From Billgrantia aerodenitrificans (GTDB taxonomy: Bacteria; Pseudomonadota; Gammaproteobacteria; Pseudomonadales; Halomonadaceae), in contig NZ_JABFTV010000005.1 of NCBI RefSeq assembly GCF_021404405.1, positions 1-64,000 of the forward strand: DNA of 64,000 bases, read 5' to 3'. The notes under the pieces are model-generated. The model was given only the letters and a program-made list of their open reading frames with translations, ran no database searches and had not been told where the DNA came from. The position numbers were made by a program, and so were the translations under genes. Positions 1-9,678 of this stretch are shown one piece after another. Position 1 is the stretch's first letter. Each line of letters starts with the position of its first letter.

Positions 1-181
1 GGCTCACCGGGCGGTCGAGCAGCTCGGTGGCGGAGAGGCTGCCGTCGCGGCTGGCGAAACGCACCTCGAGGTGGAAGGGCTGCGAGAGTGCCTCTTCCAG
101 GGTGAAGTCGATCACCGCCAGCTCGGCGCTGTCGACCCCGGCGAGATCGAGGGTGAATTGCAATCCAGTTGCATCGGCCAT
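1..181 (-). CDS. vgrG: Type VI secretion tip protein VgrG, N-terminal fragment (runs off the window)
   Basis: Only the first 60 codons are inside the window. The protein begins MADATGLQFTLDLAG and continues with a segment ALSQPFHLEVRFAS. This matches the way VgrG/gp27-like spike proteins open (a short beta-rich lead, then a conserved E-x-L-S-x-P-F motif). VgrG trimers form the puncturing tip of the type VI secretion system. The ATG at 181 is preceded by a purine-rich AAAGGAA, which supports this start. No other T6SS gene is visible here, so it may be a stand-alone vgrG island continuing to the left. An Rhs/phage spike protein is the main alternative. Confidence 0.72.
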   Translation of the reverse strand, partial: MADATGLQFTLDLAGVDSAELAVIDFTLEEALSQPFHLEVRFASRDGSLSATELLDRPVS

Positions 182-340
182 ACGCGCGTTCCTTTCACCA
201 ACCTGATGAAAAAGCAGGACAAGAAACGCAAGGTTACGCATGCGACACGAAGACACAAGGCGGTAGGTGCATGAAGCGACGATGGCTGACGTAAATTGTC
301 GGCAATTTCTTACAAGTCCCGCCCGACGAATCGGCGGCGG

Positions 341-1558
341 TCAAGCCTCCCTCGGCAACGCCAGGCTGATCGCCACCGTTGCCATGAGCATGGCGCTCGA
401 CACCCACAGCGTGGCGCTGAGGCCGCCGGTCATGTAGAGCCAGCCGGAGAGCAGGGTGCCGATCAGCCGGCCCATGGCGTTGGCCATGTAGTAGAAGCCC
501 ACGTCCAGCGAGACCCCGTCCGAGCGCGCCATGCGCACGATCAGGAAGCTGTGCAGGCTGGAGTTCACCGCGAACACCGCGCCGAACAGCAACAGCCCGC
601 CCAGCAGCACCACGTGCGGCAGCCACTCCAGACCTTGTACTTGAAGGCCAAGCGCGATCAGCGCCGGCAGGGCGGCCAGCGCCGCGGCCCAGGCGATGGC
701 GGCGCTGCGTCCCGCCGTGCGCCCGGTGATGCGTGGTGCCACCGCCTGCACCGCCCCGTAGCCGATCACCCACAGCGCCAGGAAGCCGCCGACCCGCCAA
801 TGGTCCCAGCCGAACTGGGTGGCGAGGAACACCGGCAGCGCCACCACGAACCACACGTCGCGGGCGCCGAACAGGAACATGCGCGCCGCCGAGAGAATGT
901 TGATCGCCCGGCTCTTGGAGAGAATCTCGCGGAACTTCGGCTTGGCCTTGGCGCGGCCCAGGTCGGCGTCGAGGCGCAGCAGCGAGAGGCCGAGCACGCC
1001 GACGAGCATCAGCGCCATGGCCAGTATCGCCCCCTGGAAGCCGATCAGCGTGAGCAGCAGCCCGCCGAGAAAGAACCCCACCCCCTTGAGCGCATTCTTC
1101 GAGCCGGTGAGCAGCGCCACCCAGCGGTAGAGCGAGGTGTGCCCCTCGTCGCCCGCCGGCACCAGGCTCTTGATCGCGCTCTTGGCGCTCATCTTGTTGA
1201 GGTCCTTGGCGATGCCCGAGAGTGCCTGAGCCGCCATCACCCAGGGCACCGCGAGCCAGGCCGTGGGCACCAGAAGCATGGCCAGGGCGACGATCTGCAA
1301 GCCCAGCCCCAGGTTCATGGTGCGGTTGAGCCCCAGCCGTGCGCCCAGCCAGCCACCCACCAGGTTGGTGACCACGCCGAAGAACTCGTAGAACAGGAAC
1401 AGCAGCGCCACTTCCAGCGCCGAATAGCCGAGCTGGTGGAAGTAGAGCACCACCAGCATGCGCAGGGCGCCGTCGGTGAGCGTGAAGCCCCAGTAGTTGC
1501 CGGTCACCAGCAGATACTGGCGAACCTCGCGGGGCAGGGCGGCGACGCGCGCGATCAT
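341..1558 (-). CDS. arsJ: ArsJ-type organoarsenical efflux MFS transporter
   Basis: A 405-residue polytopic protein with about 12 hydrophobic segments. The N-terminus contains [20 protein letters not shown] and a following [19 protein letters not shown], which I recognise as typical of ArsJ. In the known pathway a dedicated GAPDH makes 1-arseno-3-phosphoglycerate from glyceraldehyde-3-phosphate and arsenate, and ArsJ exports this unstable product across the inner membrane, giving arsenate resistance. The gene lies directly downstream of such a GAPDH. Its ATG overlaps the GAPDH stop by 4 bp (ATGA), so the two are probably translationally coupled. No arsR, arsB or arsC is present nearby. Family call rests on sequence resemblance plus this partner gene. 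Confidence 0.88.
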   Translation of the reverse strand: MIARVAALPREVRQYLLVTGNYWGFTLTDGALRMLVVLYFHQLGYSALEVALLFLFYEFFGVVTNLVGGWLGARLGLNRTMNLGLGLQIVALAMLLVPTAWLAVPWVMAAQALSGIAKDLNKMSAKSAIKSLVPAGDEGHTSLYRWVALLTGSKNALKGVGFFLGGLLLTLIGFQGAILAMALMLVGVLGLSLLRLDADLGRAKAKPKFREILSKSRAINILSAARMFLFGARDVWFVVALPVFLATQFGWDHWRVGGFLALWVIGYGAVQAVAPRITGRTAGRSAAIAWAAALAALPALIALGLQVQGLEWLPHVVLLGGLLLFGAVFAVNSSLHSFLIVRMARSDGVSLDVGFYYMANAMGRLIGTLLSGWLYMTGGLSATLWVSSAMLMATVAISLALPREA

Positions 1559-2601
1559 TCCTTGTTGCTCTCCACCCCGGCGGCGTTCCCCACCTTGGCG
1601 GCCAGCTCCGCGGTGCGACAGGCGTAGCCGTACTCGTTGTCGTACCAGGCGTACAGCTTCACCTGGGTGCCGGCCACCACCATGGTGGAGAGGGCGTCGA
1701 CGATGGAGCTGCGCGGGTCGCTGCGATAGTCGATGGAGACCAGCGGGCGCTCCTCGTAGCCCAGGATGCCGGCCAGTTCGCCCTCGGCGGCCTGCTTCAA
1801 CAGCGCGTTGACCTCCTCGACCGTGGTCTCGCGCGCTACCTCGAACACCATGTCGGTGAGCGAGGCGTTGGCCAGCGGCACGCGCACGGCGTGGCCGTTG
1901 AGCTTGCCGGTCAGCTCCGGGAAGATCGCGGTGATCGCCTTGGCCGAGCCGGTGGTGGTGGGGATCAGGCTCATGCCGCAGGCCCGTGAGCGGCGCAGGT
2001 CAGGCTTTTGTGGAGAGCTGGGGGCGTCGAGGATCACCTGGGTGTTGGTGATGTCGTGAATGGTGGTCATCGAGCCGTGGCGGATGCCGAGCCGCTCGTG
2101 GATCACCTTGACCACCGGCGCCAGGCAGTTGGTGGTGCAGCTCGCCGCGGTGACGATGCGGTGGCTGGCGGGATCGAAGAGGTGGTCGTTGACCCCCATC
2201 ACCACGTTGAGCACGCCTTCTTCCTTCACCGGCGCGCTGACCACCACGCGCTTCACGCCCTGGTCCAGGTAGCCCTGGAGCTTGGCGCTCGTCTTCATCT
2301 TGCCCGAGCACTCGATCACCACGTCGCAGTCGGACCAGTCGGTATCGGCGATCTCGCGATTGGTGCTGAAGGCGATGCGCTTGCCGGCCACCTCGATGGC
2401 GTCCTCGGTCGACGTGATATCATCGCCGCCGCCGCTCCACTGGCCGTGTACCGAGTCGAACTGCAGCAGGTGGGCGAAGGTGGCGGCGTCGCCGCCCGGG
2501 TCGTTGATGCGCACGAACTCGAGGTCCGGGTTGGTCCAGCCGGCGCGCAGCGCCAGGCGACCGATGCGACCGAAACCGTTGATGCCGATGCGTAGGGTCA
2601 T
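1555..2601 (-). CDS. ArsJ-associated glyceraldehyde-3-phosphate dehydrogenase
   Basis: A 348-residue GAPDH. It has an N-terminal Rossmann motif INGFGRIGR (residues 7-15), the active-site signature ASCTTNC with catalytic Cys155, the partner His182 in TTIHDITN, and a C-terminal YDNEYGY. The start [12 protein letters not shown] is the standard one. The reading frame stays open upstream, but the extension is low-complexity and unlike the family. Overlap with arsJ by 4 bp indicates it is the arsenate-processing paralogue, producing 1-arseno-3-phosphoglycerate for ArsJ, rather than the glycolytic housekeeping enzyme. It is the first gene of the two-gene unit. A palindrome about 55 bp upstream could be the operator. 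Confidence 0.9.
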   Translation of the reverse strand: MTLRIGINGFGRIGRLALRAGWTNPDLEFVRINDPGGDAATFAHLLQFDSVHGQWSGGGDDITSTEDAIEVAGKRIAFSTNREIADTDWSDCDVVIECSGKMKTSAKLQGYLDQGVKRVVVSAPVKEEGVLNVVMGVNDHLFDPASHRIVTAASCTTNCLAPVVKVIHERLGIRHGSMTTIHDITNTQVILDAPSSPQKPDLRRSRACGMSLIPTTTGSAKAITAIFPELTGKLNGHAVRVPLANASLTDMVFEVARETTVEEVNALLKQAAEGELAGILGYEERPLVSIDYRSDPRSSIVDALSTMVVAGTQVKLYAWYDNEYGYACRTAELAAKVGNAAGVESNKE

Positions 2602-2654
2602 GTCGGGGCTCTCGTGTTTGTAGAGAAAGTCGTGAGTGAACGTCGGTGGCGAAA

Positions 2655-2674
2655 CATATGGCAAATCGTATATG
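2655..2674. promoter_or_regulatory. Imperfect AT-rich palindrome between the arsenic pair and hrpB
   Basis: The 20-bp stretch CATATGGCAAATCGTATATG has arms CATAT/ATATG around a 10-bp centre. It sits in the 91-bp gap between the divergent GAPDH and hrpB starts. ArsR/SmtB-type regulators bind short AT-rich inverted repeats, so this is a candidate operator for the arsenic genes. No arsR gene is in the window, so this is an inference from position and symmetry only. Confidence 0.35.
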
Positions 2675-2692
2675 AAGCGAGATGACAATTCG

Positions 2693-5215
2693 ATGACGCC
2701 CGGCGGCGAACTGCCCATCGATGCCCAACTGCCGGCGATCCGCCAGGCGCTGGCCGCGCATTCCCGCGTGCTGCTGGTCGCCGAGCCCGGGGCGGGCAAG
2801 ACCACACGGGTGCCGCTGGCGCTGCTGAACGAGGCCTGGTGCCTGGGCGAGCGCGGCGCAGGCCGCCTGCTGCTGCTGGAGCCGCGGCGGGTGGCCGCCC
2901 GCCTGGCCGCCGGCTTCATGGCGGAAAGCCTGGGCGAAAGAGTCGGCAAGACCGTGGGCTACCGCATGCGCGGCGAGAGCCGGGTGGGGCCCAACACGCG
3001 GCTCGAGGTGGTCACCCAGGGGGTGCTGACGCGAATGCTGCAGGACGACCCGCTGCTCGAAGGGGTGAGCGGCATCGTCTTCGACGAGTTTCACGAGCGC
3101 AGCCTGGAGGCCGACCTGGGACTGGCCCTGGCGCTGGATGCCCAGTCGGTGCGTGACGACCTGCGCCTGTTGGTGATGTCGGCCACCCTCGACGTCGAGG
3201 CCCTGCTCGGCGTGCTCGGCGAAGCCACGCCGCTGCTCGAGAGCCAGGGGCGCAGCTTCCCGGTGGAGACCCGTTATCGTCCGCTCAGCTTTCGCTCCAA
3301 CTCCAACTCCAGCTCTCGCGACGACGCCGCAAGCCAGCAGGCTATAGCGGTAGAGGAAGCCCTTGCCCTGAGCGAAGGCGATGCCCTGGTGTTCCTGCCC
3401 GGGGTGGCCGAGATCCGCCGCCTGGCGCGGGAGCTGGCCAGCCGTAGGCCCGAACTGGCGGTGCGCGAGCTGCACGGGCGGCTGCCGCTGGAGGAGCAGC
3501 GCCGCGCCTTGAAGCCCGAGCCCGACAGTCGGCGGCGCGTGGTGCTCTCCACCGCCATCGCCGAATCCAGCGTCACCGTGGATGGCGTACGCATCGTCAT
3601 CGATGCCGGTCAGGAGCGGGTGCCGGTGTTCCAGCCGCGCAGCGGGCTCAGCCGGCTGGAGACCCGTCGCGTCAATCGCGCCAGCGCCGACCAGCGTCGC
3701 GGCCGGGCCGGGCGTCAGGGGCCGGGGCTTTGCCTGCGGCTGTGGGCCGAGGAGCAGCCGCTGCCGGCCCACGGCGAGCCCGAGATGCTGCAGGCCGATC
3801 TCGCTCCGCTGGCCTTTGAGCTGGCCCGCTGGGGGATCGTCGACCCGGCCGGGCTGGCCTGGATCACGCCGCCTCCCGCCGGGGCGCTGGCGGCCGGGCG
3901 CCGCCTGCTGCAGCGGCTCGGTTTGATGGACGAGGGCTTCCTGCTCACCGAGCTGGGCCGTGCCTGCGTACGCTGGCCCACCCATCCGCGCCTGGCGACG
4001 ATGCTGGCGCGTGCCGGCGAGCTCGACGCCGTGCCGCTGGCCTGTGCCCTGGTGGCGACGCTGGAGGGGCGCGATCTCGACGGCGAACAGGACCTGGAGC
4101 GCACGCTGCAGGCCCGCCTGGCGCAGCCCGCCGCTCACCGTCAATGGCAGCGCGAGGCCCAGCGCCTGGCGCGGATTGGCGGCGTGGGCCTGGAGGTCAC
4201 GAGCCTGGCGCCGCTGGGGGAGCTGCTGGCGCTGGCCTATCCGGACCGGGTGGCGCAGCGTATCCAGCACGACGCCGGGCCGGGTCGCTTCCGCCTGGCG
4301 TCGGGCGGGCTGGCGACCCTGCCCGAGCGGCATGCGCTGGCCCATGCCGAGCTGCTGGTGGCCGCCGAGCTGGACGGCCAGGCCAGCGGCGCACGAATCT
4401 TCCGCGGCGTGGCCATCGAGCGAGCGCGGCTCGAGGCGCTGTTTCCCGAAACGCGAGAGTGGCGGGCGAGCCTGGAGTGGTCGGAGGAGCAGGGGCGCCT
4501 GATCGGTGAGCAGGTGCGCGGCCTGGGGGCGGTGGTGCTCGAGCGCAAGGCGCTTTCGTCGCTGCCGCCGGAGGCGGTGCGTCAGGCGCTGCTCGACGCC
4601 CTGCGCCGGCGCGGCGAGCTGCCCTTCGACGACAGCGCCGAGCAGCTGCGCGGCAGGGTAGCGCTGCTGCGCCAGGCGTTGGGCTCTCGGGGGGATCAAG
4701 ACTGTGAGGATGAGCAGGATTGGCCCGATTGGTCGCTGCCGGCGCTGCTCGATGATCTCGAAGCCTGGCTGGGGCCGCACCTCGACGGCGTCAGAAGCCT
4801 CGACGCGGTGGCGCGGCTGCCGCTGGGCCGCTTTCTACTCGACAGTCTCGACTGGTCGCTGCGTAGCCGGCTCGATGCGCTGGCGCCGGAGCGTCTCGAA
4901 GTGCCCAGCGGCTCGCAGATACGCCTCGACTACACGCCGTGCCTGGAGGGCCGGGCGCCGGTGCTGGCGGTGAAGCTGCAGGAAACCTTTGGCTGGCAGG
5001 CGTCGCCGCGAGTCGCCGAGGGGCGGGTGGCGGTGCTGTTGCACCTGCTCTCGCCGGCGCGGCGCCCGCTACAGGTCACCGCGGATCTCGCCAGCTTCTG
5101 GGCCAACGGCTACCCCGAAGTGCGTCGAGAGATGCGCGGCCGCTACCCCAAGCACCCCTGGCCCGAAGACCCCACCACCGCCGAGGCCACCGCCCGCACC
5201 AAGCGGCGCTCATGA
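2693..5215 (+). CDS. hrpB: ATP-dependent RNA helicase HrpB (DEAH family)
   Basis: An 840-residue DExH helicase, normal length for HrpB. Motifs in order: N-terminal [14 protein letters not shown], Walker A EPGAGKTT (about residues 30-37), motif II DEFHERS, motif III SATLD, motif [10 protein letters not shown], then the HA2-like region and the HrpB C-terminal domain ending PKHPWPEDP. HrpB helicases are cytoplasmic RNA helicases of largely undefined role. The start is uncertain: ATG 2693 gives the usual family start, but an in-frame ATG at 2672 (inside the palindrome above) and a GTG at 2636 are possible, and none has a strong Shine-Dalgarno sequence. A small six-base microsatellite near 3296-3313 encodes an SNSNSSS stretch. 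The gene ends 17 bp before the convergent antiporter gene. Confidence 0.93.
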   Translation: MTPGGELPIDAQLPAIRQALAAHSRVLLVAEPGAGKTTRVPLALLNEAWCLGERGAGRLLLLEPRRVAARLAAGFMAESLGERVGKTVGYRMRGESRVGPNTRLEVVTQGVLTRMLQDDPLLEGVSGIVFDEFHERSLEADLGLALALDAQSVRDDLRLLVMSATLDVEALLGVLGEATPLLESQGRSFPVETRYRPLSFRSNSNSSSRDDAASQQAIAVEEALALSEGDALVFLPGVAEIRRLARELASRRPELAVRELHGRLPLEEQRRALKPEPDSRRRVVLSTAIAESSVTVDGVRIVIDAGQERVPVFQPRSGLSRLETRRVNRASADQRRGRAGRQGPGLCLRLWAEEQPLPAHGEPEMLQADLAPLAFELARWGIVDPAGLAWITPPPAGALAAGRRLLQRLGLMDEGFLLTELGRACVRWPTHPRLATMLARAGELDAVPLACALVATLEGRDLDGEQDLERTLQARLAQPAAHRQWQREAQRLARIGGVGLEVTSLAPLGELLALAYPDRVAQRIQHDAGPGRFRLASGGLATLPERHALAHAELLVAAELDGQASGARIFRGVAIERARLEALFPETREWRASLEWSEEQGRLIGEQVRGLGAVVLERKALSSLPPEAVRQALLDALRRRGELPFDDSAEQLRGRVALLRQALGSRGDQDCEDEQDWPDWSLPALLDDLEAWLGPHLDGVRSLDAVARLPLGRFLLDSLDWSLRSRLDALAPERLEVPSGSQIRLDYTPCLEGRAPVLAVKLQETFGWQASPRVAEGRVAVLLHLLSPARRPLQVTADLASFWANGYPEVRREMRGRYPKHPWPEDPTTAEATARTKRRS

Positions 5216-5232
5216 GCCGGCGCCGATCGACT

Positions 5233-8139
5233 TCAACCGGGTAGCAGCGCTGCGACGCCCATGCCCAGCGACACGAACCCCAGCGCGATGCCGAAGGCGG
5301 GCCAGGGTTGAAGCCTGTTTTCGCTCCGCTTGAGCATCCAGGCCAGCCGTCGAAAGCCACGCTCTCCTCGCTGTTCCAGCGCCTGGCGCCATGCGAGGCG
5401 TGCCCGCCCCAGCTGCGGCAATCGAGGCTTGAGCAGAACCGCCATGGCCGCCAGCCCAAGGGCGAGGGATGGCTCCAGCAAGCCGGAGCGCAGGGTGGCG
5501 AACGGTGCTGCGACAAGCGGTGCGTACCACTGCCAGCCCCAGGCCACCAGCACCGGCAGGGCTGCCAGCGTGGCCCAGCCCAGCCACAGCCCGCCGGGTA
5601 GGTGCAGCGTCTGCCGGCTGGGTGGCGAGCGCCATAGCAGCCACAGCAGGCGCAGCATCAACAGGCCGGTGGCGATGCCCGAGAGGGAGAGCAGCCAGCC
5701 GGCCCCGTCGGCTTCCGTCAGCGCGCTCTCCATGGTGGACTTGACCAGCACGCCGCCCGTGGGCGGCACGCCCGCCAGCGCCAGGGCCGGCAGCAGCATG
5801 CCGAGCAGTACCCAGCGGTGCTCCCTGCCGTGCACCCGGTTGGCCATTCCCGCCCCCAGAAACAGGCTGGCCTTGGCCAGGGAGTGCGTTGTCGCCAGCA
5901 GCAGCAGGGCCGTCATGGCGGTGGCCGGTGAGCTGCTGTAGAGCACCAGGCCCAGCAGAGCGGTGAGCAGCCCCATCTGGCTCACGCTCGACCACGCCAG
6001 CACGACCTTGGCGTGATCGTGAACGATGCCGCGCAGTGCCGCATAGACGGCGGCGACCAACCCCACCATCACCATGACGGGGCCCCAGGCCACGGTGACA
6101 TCGCTGAGCGGAAGCAGGCGCAGGGCACCCAGCAGGCCGAGCTTGATCATCAGCCCTGAGAGGACGGCGCTGGCCATGGGCGGTGCGACCGGATGTGCCA
6201 GCGGCAGCCAGGCATGCACGCCGATGACACCGGCCTTGATGGCCAGGCCAAACGCCATGCAGCCCAGGGCCAGGGGTGGCAGCTCGTGGTGAGTCAGGCT
6301 GGCGAAGCGCAGGTCGCCGCTGGCGTTGGCAATGAGCGCGAGGCCCGCCAGCATCGCCACTTCGGCCAGCAGCAGCATGACCAGGTAGCCCAAGCCGGCC
6401 AGGCGCGATGACTGATGCCCGTCGTGCTGAACCATGGCCCATCCCAGCAGGCTTAGCAGCGCGGCGCCGGTGTAGAAGGTCAGCAGGTCCGCGGCGAGCA
6501 GGGCGATCAGATGGATCGCCGCTGCCGACGCCAGCATGGCGAGCAGGCGGTTGGCGGCAGGGAAGGTGTCCCGCCAGCTGTAGGTAGCCCACAGCACCAG
6601 CGGCCAGATGCACAGCGCCGGCAGCAGGAAGGCCAGGCCGGTGGCATCCAGGGCGAGGCTGATAGTGAATTCCATGGGAAGCGGCGTAGACAGCGCCATG
6701 AAGGGACCCAGGCCCCAGGCCAGCGCGGCAAGCCCCAGTGCCAGCCAAGAGAGGCGTCGGGTGATGTCGCCGTGAGTGGGGCGAGATGCGATAACGGCTG
6801 CCCGGCGCGGCTCGGGGCGCAGGCCCAGGTCGAACAGACGCCACAGGCAGGCAGCGGTGAAGAAGGTGCCGAGCAGCACGACCGTAGCAATGAGGTAATG
6901 GTCTTGCGCCAGTGCCCCTTGCAGCAGCCACCACTTGCCGAAGAACCCGCCGGTCGGGGGAATGCCCAGCAGGCTGAGGCCGGCCAGCGCCATGGCCAGC
7001 CAGGCCAGCGGCAGGCGACCGGCGTCGCCGGCCAGCCGGCTGAGGCGGTCGTGGTCGTGGGCGACGACGATGGCACCGGCGGCAAGGAACAGCGCCCCCT
7101 TGGCCAACCCGTGGGCGAGCAGCAGCTGTAGGCCGCCCGGAAAAGCAGGGGCATGCGGTTCATCCGGGGTGAACCAGTTCATGTCGACATCGAGCCCGAG
7201 CAGCAGCAGCGCGTAGCCGCTGTGGCAGAGCGTGGACCAGGCGATCAGGAGCTTGAGTCGGGTCTGCAGCGCGGCCTGAACACCGCCCCAGCCCAGTGCC
7301 ACCATTCCGATCACAACCAGCCAATCGAGCTGGGCGCTGTTGAGATTGGCCAGCGGGGCCAGCCACAGACGCCACAGCACGAACAGGGTCACCCCTACGA
7401 CCACGGCCGAGAGCATGGCGCTGACCGGCGCCTGGGCCTTGGAGTGGGCGGCCGGCAGCCAGGTGTGCAGCGGCACCACGGCGGCCTTGATCAGCAGCCC
7501 CAGGGTAAGCAGGGCGGCCGCCAGGCGCATGGTGGCGCCATCCTCCAGGGAGTCGACCAGCAGGCCGAGGTCGAGCCGGCCGGTCTGGCCGTAGATCAGC
7601 GCCGTTCCCAGCAGGTAAAGCAGCGAAGCCAGCAGCGAGGCCATCAGATAGCGCAGGGCGGCCTCGCCGAAGCGATCGTGGGGCGAGCGGGCCACCAGGC
7701 CGACGCCGGCCAGGGTGACGAGCTCCAGCGTGACGTAGAGATTGAACAGATCCTGGGACAGCAGCAGAGCGTTGAGGCCGGCCCACATCATCCACCACAG
7801 CGGCCACAGATGCCGGTCGGCGGATGTCGACGGGTCCAGCAGCAGGGCCAGGCTGGCAGCGCCTGCCACGACGGCCGTCATGATCAGCATCGTGAGAGCG
7901 GGGAAATCGAGATGCCAGGCGATGCCCAGCGGTGGCGGCCAGTTGCCCAGGGCGATGCCGATCGACTCCCCGCCCAGCGTCGCCGGCAAGGAGAGTGCGA
8001 GGCTCATCAGCATGACGGGCAGCCCCAGCGCCACCTGACGCCCGGGGGAGAGGGCGCCGAGAAATGCCGCTATCGAGAGACCGAGCGGCAGGAAGATCAT
8101 CGCTGGGAGCGTCCAGGCGGCCAGCCCCGATGCCGTCAT
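5233..8139 (-). CDS. Fused double MrpD/NuoM-like proton antiporter subunit (D1-D2)
   Basis: A 968-residue membrane protein made of two tandem antiporter modules, normally separate proteins of about 450-500 residues. Module 1 (about 1-440) has the TM5 glutamate E139 in LYVTLELVTL, the TM7 lysine K218 followed by HTWLPAAHS, and TM8 lysine K347. Module 2 (about 490-968) repeats the TM7 motif (K635, HAWLPLAHP) and K756, but the position matching E139 is alanine (A560). These residues line the proton path in Mrp and complex I antiporter subunits. The gene is last in the Mrp-like operon and overlaps mrpC by 4 bp (ATGA). The ion specificity is probably Na+(K+)/H+. Whether module 2 conducts protons is doubtful given the missing acid. 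Confidence 0.88.
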   Translation of the reverse strand: MTASGLAAWTLPAMIFLPLGLSIAAFLGALSPGRQVALGLPVMLMSLALSLPATLGGESIGIALGNWPPPLGIAWHLDFPALTMLIMTAVVAGAASLALLLDPSTSADRHLWPLWWMMWAGLNALLLSQDLFNLYVTLELVTLAGVGLVARSPHDRFGEAALRYLMASLLASLLYLLGTALIYGQTGRLDLGLLVDSLEDGATMRLAAALLTLGLLIKAAVVPLHTWLPAAHSKAQAPVSAMLSAVVVGVTLFVLWRLWLAPLANLNSAQLDWLVVIGMVALGWGGVQAALQTRLKLLIAWSTLCHSGYALLLLGLDVDMNWFTPDEPHAPAFPGGLQLLLAHGLAKGALFLAAGAIVVAHDHDRLSRLAGDAGRLPLAWLAMALAGLSLLGIPPTGGFFGKWWLLQGALAQDHYLIATVVLLGTFFTAACLWRLFDLGLRPEPRRAAVIASRPTHGDITRRLSWLALGLAALAWGLGPFMALSTPLPMEFTISLALDATGLAFLLPALCIWPLVLWATYSWRDTFPAANRLLAMLASAAAIHLIALLAADLLTFYTGAALLSLLGWAMVQHDGHQSSRLAGLGYLVMLLLAEVAMLAGLALIANASGDLRFASLTHHELPPLALGCMAFGLAIKAGVIGVHAWLPLAHPVAPPMASAVLSGLMIKLGLLGALRLLPLSDVTVAWGPVMVMVGLVAAVYAALRGIVHDHAKVVLAWSSVSQMGLLTALLGLVLYSSSPATAMTALLLLATTHSLAKASLFLGAGMANRVHGREHRWVLLGMLLPALALAGVPPTGGVLVKSTMESALTEADGAGWLLSLSGIATGLLMLRLLWLLWRSPPSRQTLHLPGGLWLGWATLAALPVLVAWGWQWYAPLVAAPFATLRSGLLEPSLALGLAAMAVLLKPRLPQLGRARLAWRQALEQRGERGFRRLAWMLKRSENRLQPWPAFGIALGFVSLGMGVAALLPG

Positions 8140-8414
8140 TGCGACTCCTCATGACGACGTTCGTGGGCGCGGATCGTCAAGCCCAGTGCGGCGGCCGTCG
8201 TGCTTACCGCCACCACGATGCCCGTCAGCACCATCACATGGGGGACCGGATCGATCCCCGCCTCGGTGCGGGCGAGGGTGACCAGCAGCAGAAAGGTGGC
8301 GCTGGCCAGCACATTGAGCGCCACGATACGGCGCACCAGGTCGTCAGTGCGAAACAGGCCGATGAGGGCCATGCCGCAGAGCAGGGCAGACACGACAGCG
8401 TAGAAGAGACTCAT
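8136..8414 (-). CDS. mrpC: MrpC/NuoK-like cation/proton antiporter subunit
   Basis: A 92-residue protein with three hydrophobic helices. It contains the NuoK/MnhC-like segment VRRIVALNVLASATFLLLV followed by DPVPHVMVLTGIVVAVSTTAAAL. In Mrp complexes this small subunit packs between the antiporter modules. The ATG at 8414 overlaps the stop of the upstream mrpB-like gene (ATGA), and its own stop overlaps the start of the fused D subunit, so the chain is translationally coupled. A long upstream reading-frame extension is not family-like and was not used. Confidence 0.88.
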   Translation of the reverse strand: MSLFYAVVSALLCGMALIGLFRTDDLVRRIVALNVLASATFLLLVTLARTEAGIDPVPHVMVLTGIVVAVSTTAAALGLTIRAHERRHEESQ

Positions 8415-9337
8415 CGGCCGGGCTCCCCGTACAGGTAGAGTGCCATCAGCATCAGCGCAATCGAGAGCGCCGTGGCGACTTCCACCGCCAGGATCGCCGG
8501 CTTGGCCAGCGCCTGGGGAATCGCCAGAAAGGTCCCGGTCAACAGCAGGCCGCCCAGGCCGACGGCGAGGAAGAGCGCCAGCCCGGCGACCAGCAGCAAG
8601 CGCAGCAGAGGCTTGAAGCGGGGCTGCTGCATCCAGCCGATACGCTCTACCAGCAGCAGTAGAATGCCGCCGGCCCCCAGCACCGCGCCGGCGGGAAAGG
8701 CGCCACCCGGCGCATGGGCGCCGCGCCACAGCAGATAGGTGGGAACGAGCAGGAACAGCGGATGCAGCAGGCGCGACAGGGCGGGCAGACCGGGCAGGGC
8801 GGTCGCCGGGGCGAAGGGGCGCAGCGCCGGACCCAGTGACCACACCAGCATCACGGCACCCAGCATCACCGCCACTTCGAGCAGTGTGTCCAACGCGCGG
8901 ATGTTGAGCAGTACGGCGGTCACGGCATGGCTGACGCCGGTGGCGTCCAGCTCGGCCGTCACCTCGGCGGCCAGGCCGGGGCGCGGCAGGCGTTGAACGC
9001 CCCAGGCCAGCCAGCCCGCGCCGATGCACGCGGCGAAGACGGCCGGATAGCGCCAGTAGCGGTGCCAGCGCTGCGGATGGGAGCCGACAGCGGCCGTGCT
9101 GGGCAGGCGGCCTAGCGCCGTGAGCAGCAGTGCGCCGGTCACACCGGCGCCGATGGCGGCCTCCGCCAGGGCGATGTCCGGCGCCTCGAGGCGTACCCAG
9201 ACCAGCGCCATGAGCAGGTTGAAGGCCATCAAGTGGACCACGGCGGCGAAGCGGCGGGTCAGAAACAGTGCCTGCCAGCCGAGCCAGATCAGGCCGGCGG
9301 CGAGCAGCAGATCGAAGCCCAGGGTCAGCGCCGTCAT
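8411..9337 (-). CDS. mrpB: MrpB-like subunit (DUF4040 plus MnhB domains)
   Basis: A 308-residue membrane protein. The N-terminal part (about 1-100) has VRLEAPDIALAEAAIGAGVTGALLLTALG, the DUF4040 segment normally found at the C-terminus of MrpA. The C-terminal half has the MnhB features RGAHAPGGAFPAGAVLGAG. In clusters lacking a full-length MrpA, this composite A'-B subunit takes its place. The chosen start MTALTLGFD overlaps the mrpG stop by 4 bp and follows a GGAAT-type purine run. It is part of the E-F-G-B-C-D series. Confidence 0.88.
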   Translation of the reverse strand: MTALTLGFDLLLAAGLIWLGWQALFLTRRFAAVVHLMAFNLLMALVWVRLEAPDIALAEAAIGAGVTGALLLTALGRLPSTAAVGSHPQRWHRYWRYPAVFAACIGAGWLAWGVQRLPRPGLAAEVTAELDATGVSHAVTAVLLNIRALDTLLEVAVMLGAVMLVWSLGPALRPFAPATALPGLPALSRLLHPLFLLVPTYLLWRGAHAPGGAFPAGAVLGAGGILLLLVERIGWMQQPRFKPLLRLLLVAGLALFLAVGLGGLLLTGTFLAIPQALAKPAILAVEVATALSIALMLMALYLYGEPGR

Positions 9338-9678
9338 TCCTGCGGCTCCTGTTGCGCCTCCCGGCTTGCGCCTGTGCGGTTCTGCCAGGGACGAATGCCG
9401 CAGGCAGCTGCCGTCGATGCCACCAGCGTGGCGCCGATGCCCGAAGCCAGCAGCACCAGTAGCCATATCAGCATGATCTTGGCCGCCTCGGCCAGGCCGT
9501 CGGCCTGCAGCGCCAGGCCGGAACAGAGCAGCCCGAGCCCCAGGTTATCGGCCTTGGTCAGGGCGTGCAGTCGGGTGAAGACATCAGGAAAGCGGATGAA
9601 GCCCAGGCTGCCCGTGACGAAGAACAGCGTGCCGGCGACCACCAGCAAATGGCTGACCACTTCGAGCCACTCAGTCAT
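9334..9678 (-). CDS. mrpG: MrpG-like monovalent cation/proton antiporter subunit
   Basis: A 114-residue protein with three predicted helices and the MnhG/PhaG signature GTLFFVTGSLGFIRFPDVFT followed by RLHALTKADNLGLGL. MrpG is an accessory membrane subunit needed for assembly of the antiporter. The gene overlaps mrpF by 8 bp at its start and mrpB by 4 bp at its end. The C-terminal 25 residues are polar and glutamine/glutamate-rich, beyond the usual core. Confidence 0.92.
   Translation of the reverse strand: MTEWLEVVSHLLVVAGTLFFVTGSLGFIRFPDVFTRLHALTKADNLGLGLLCSGLALQADGLAEAAKIMLIWLLVLLASGIGATLVASTAAACGIRPWQNRTGASREAQQEPQE

Noticed and set aside
2602..2949. N-terminal extension of the GAPDH frame
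   Set aside because: It is Arg/Ser/Ala-rich non-family sequence overlapping hrpB; the GAPDH N-terminus begins at 2601.
3296..3313. Six-base microsatellite in hrpB as a possible phase-variation site
   Set aside because: The unit is a multiple of three, so copy changes would not shift the frame.
2420..4780. Long minus-strand open frame (786 codons) opposite hrpB
   Set aside because: It is Gln/Arg/Pro-rich low-complexity protein typical of antisense frames in GC-rich DNA. hrpB on the plus strand has full helicase motifs.
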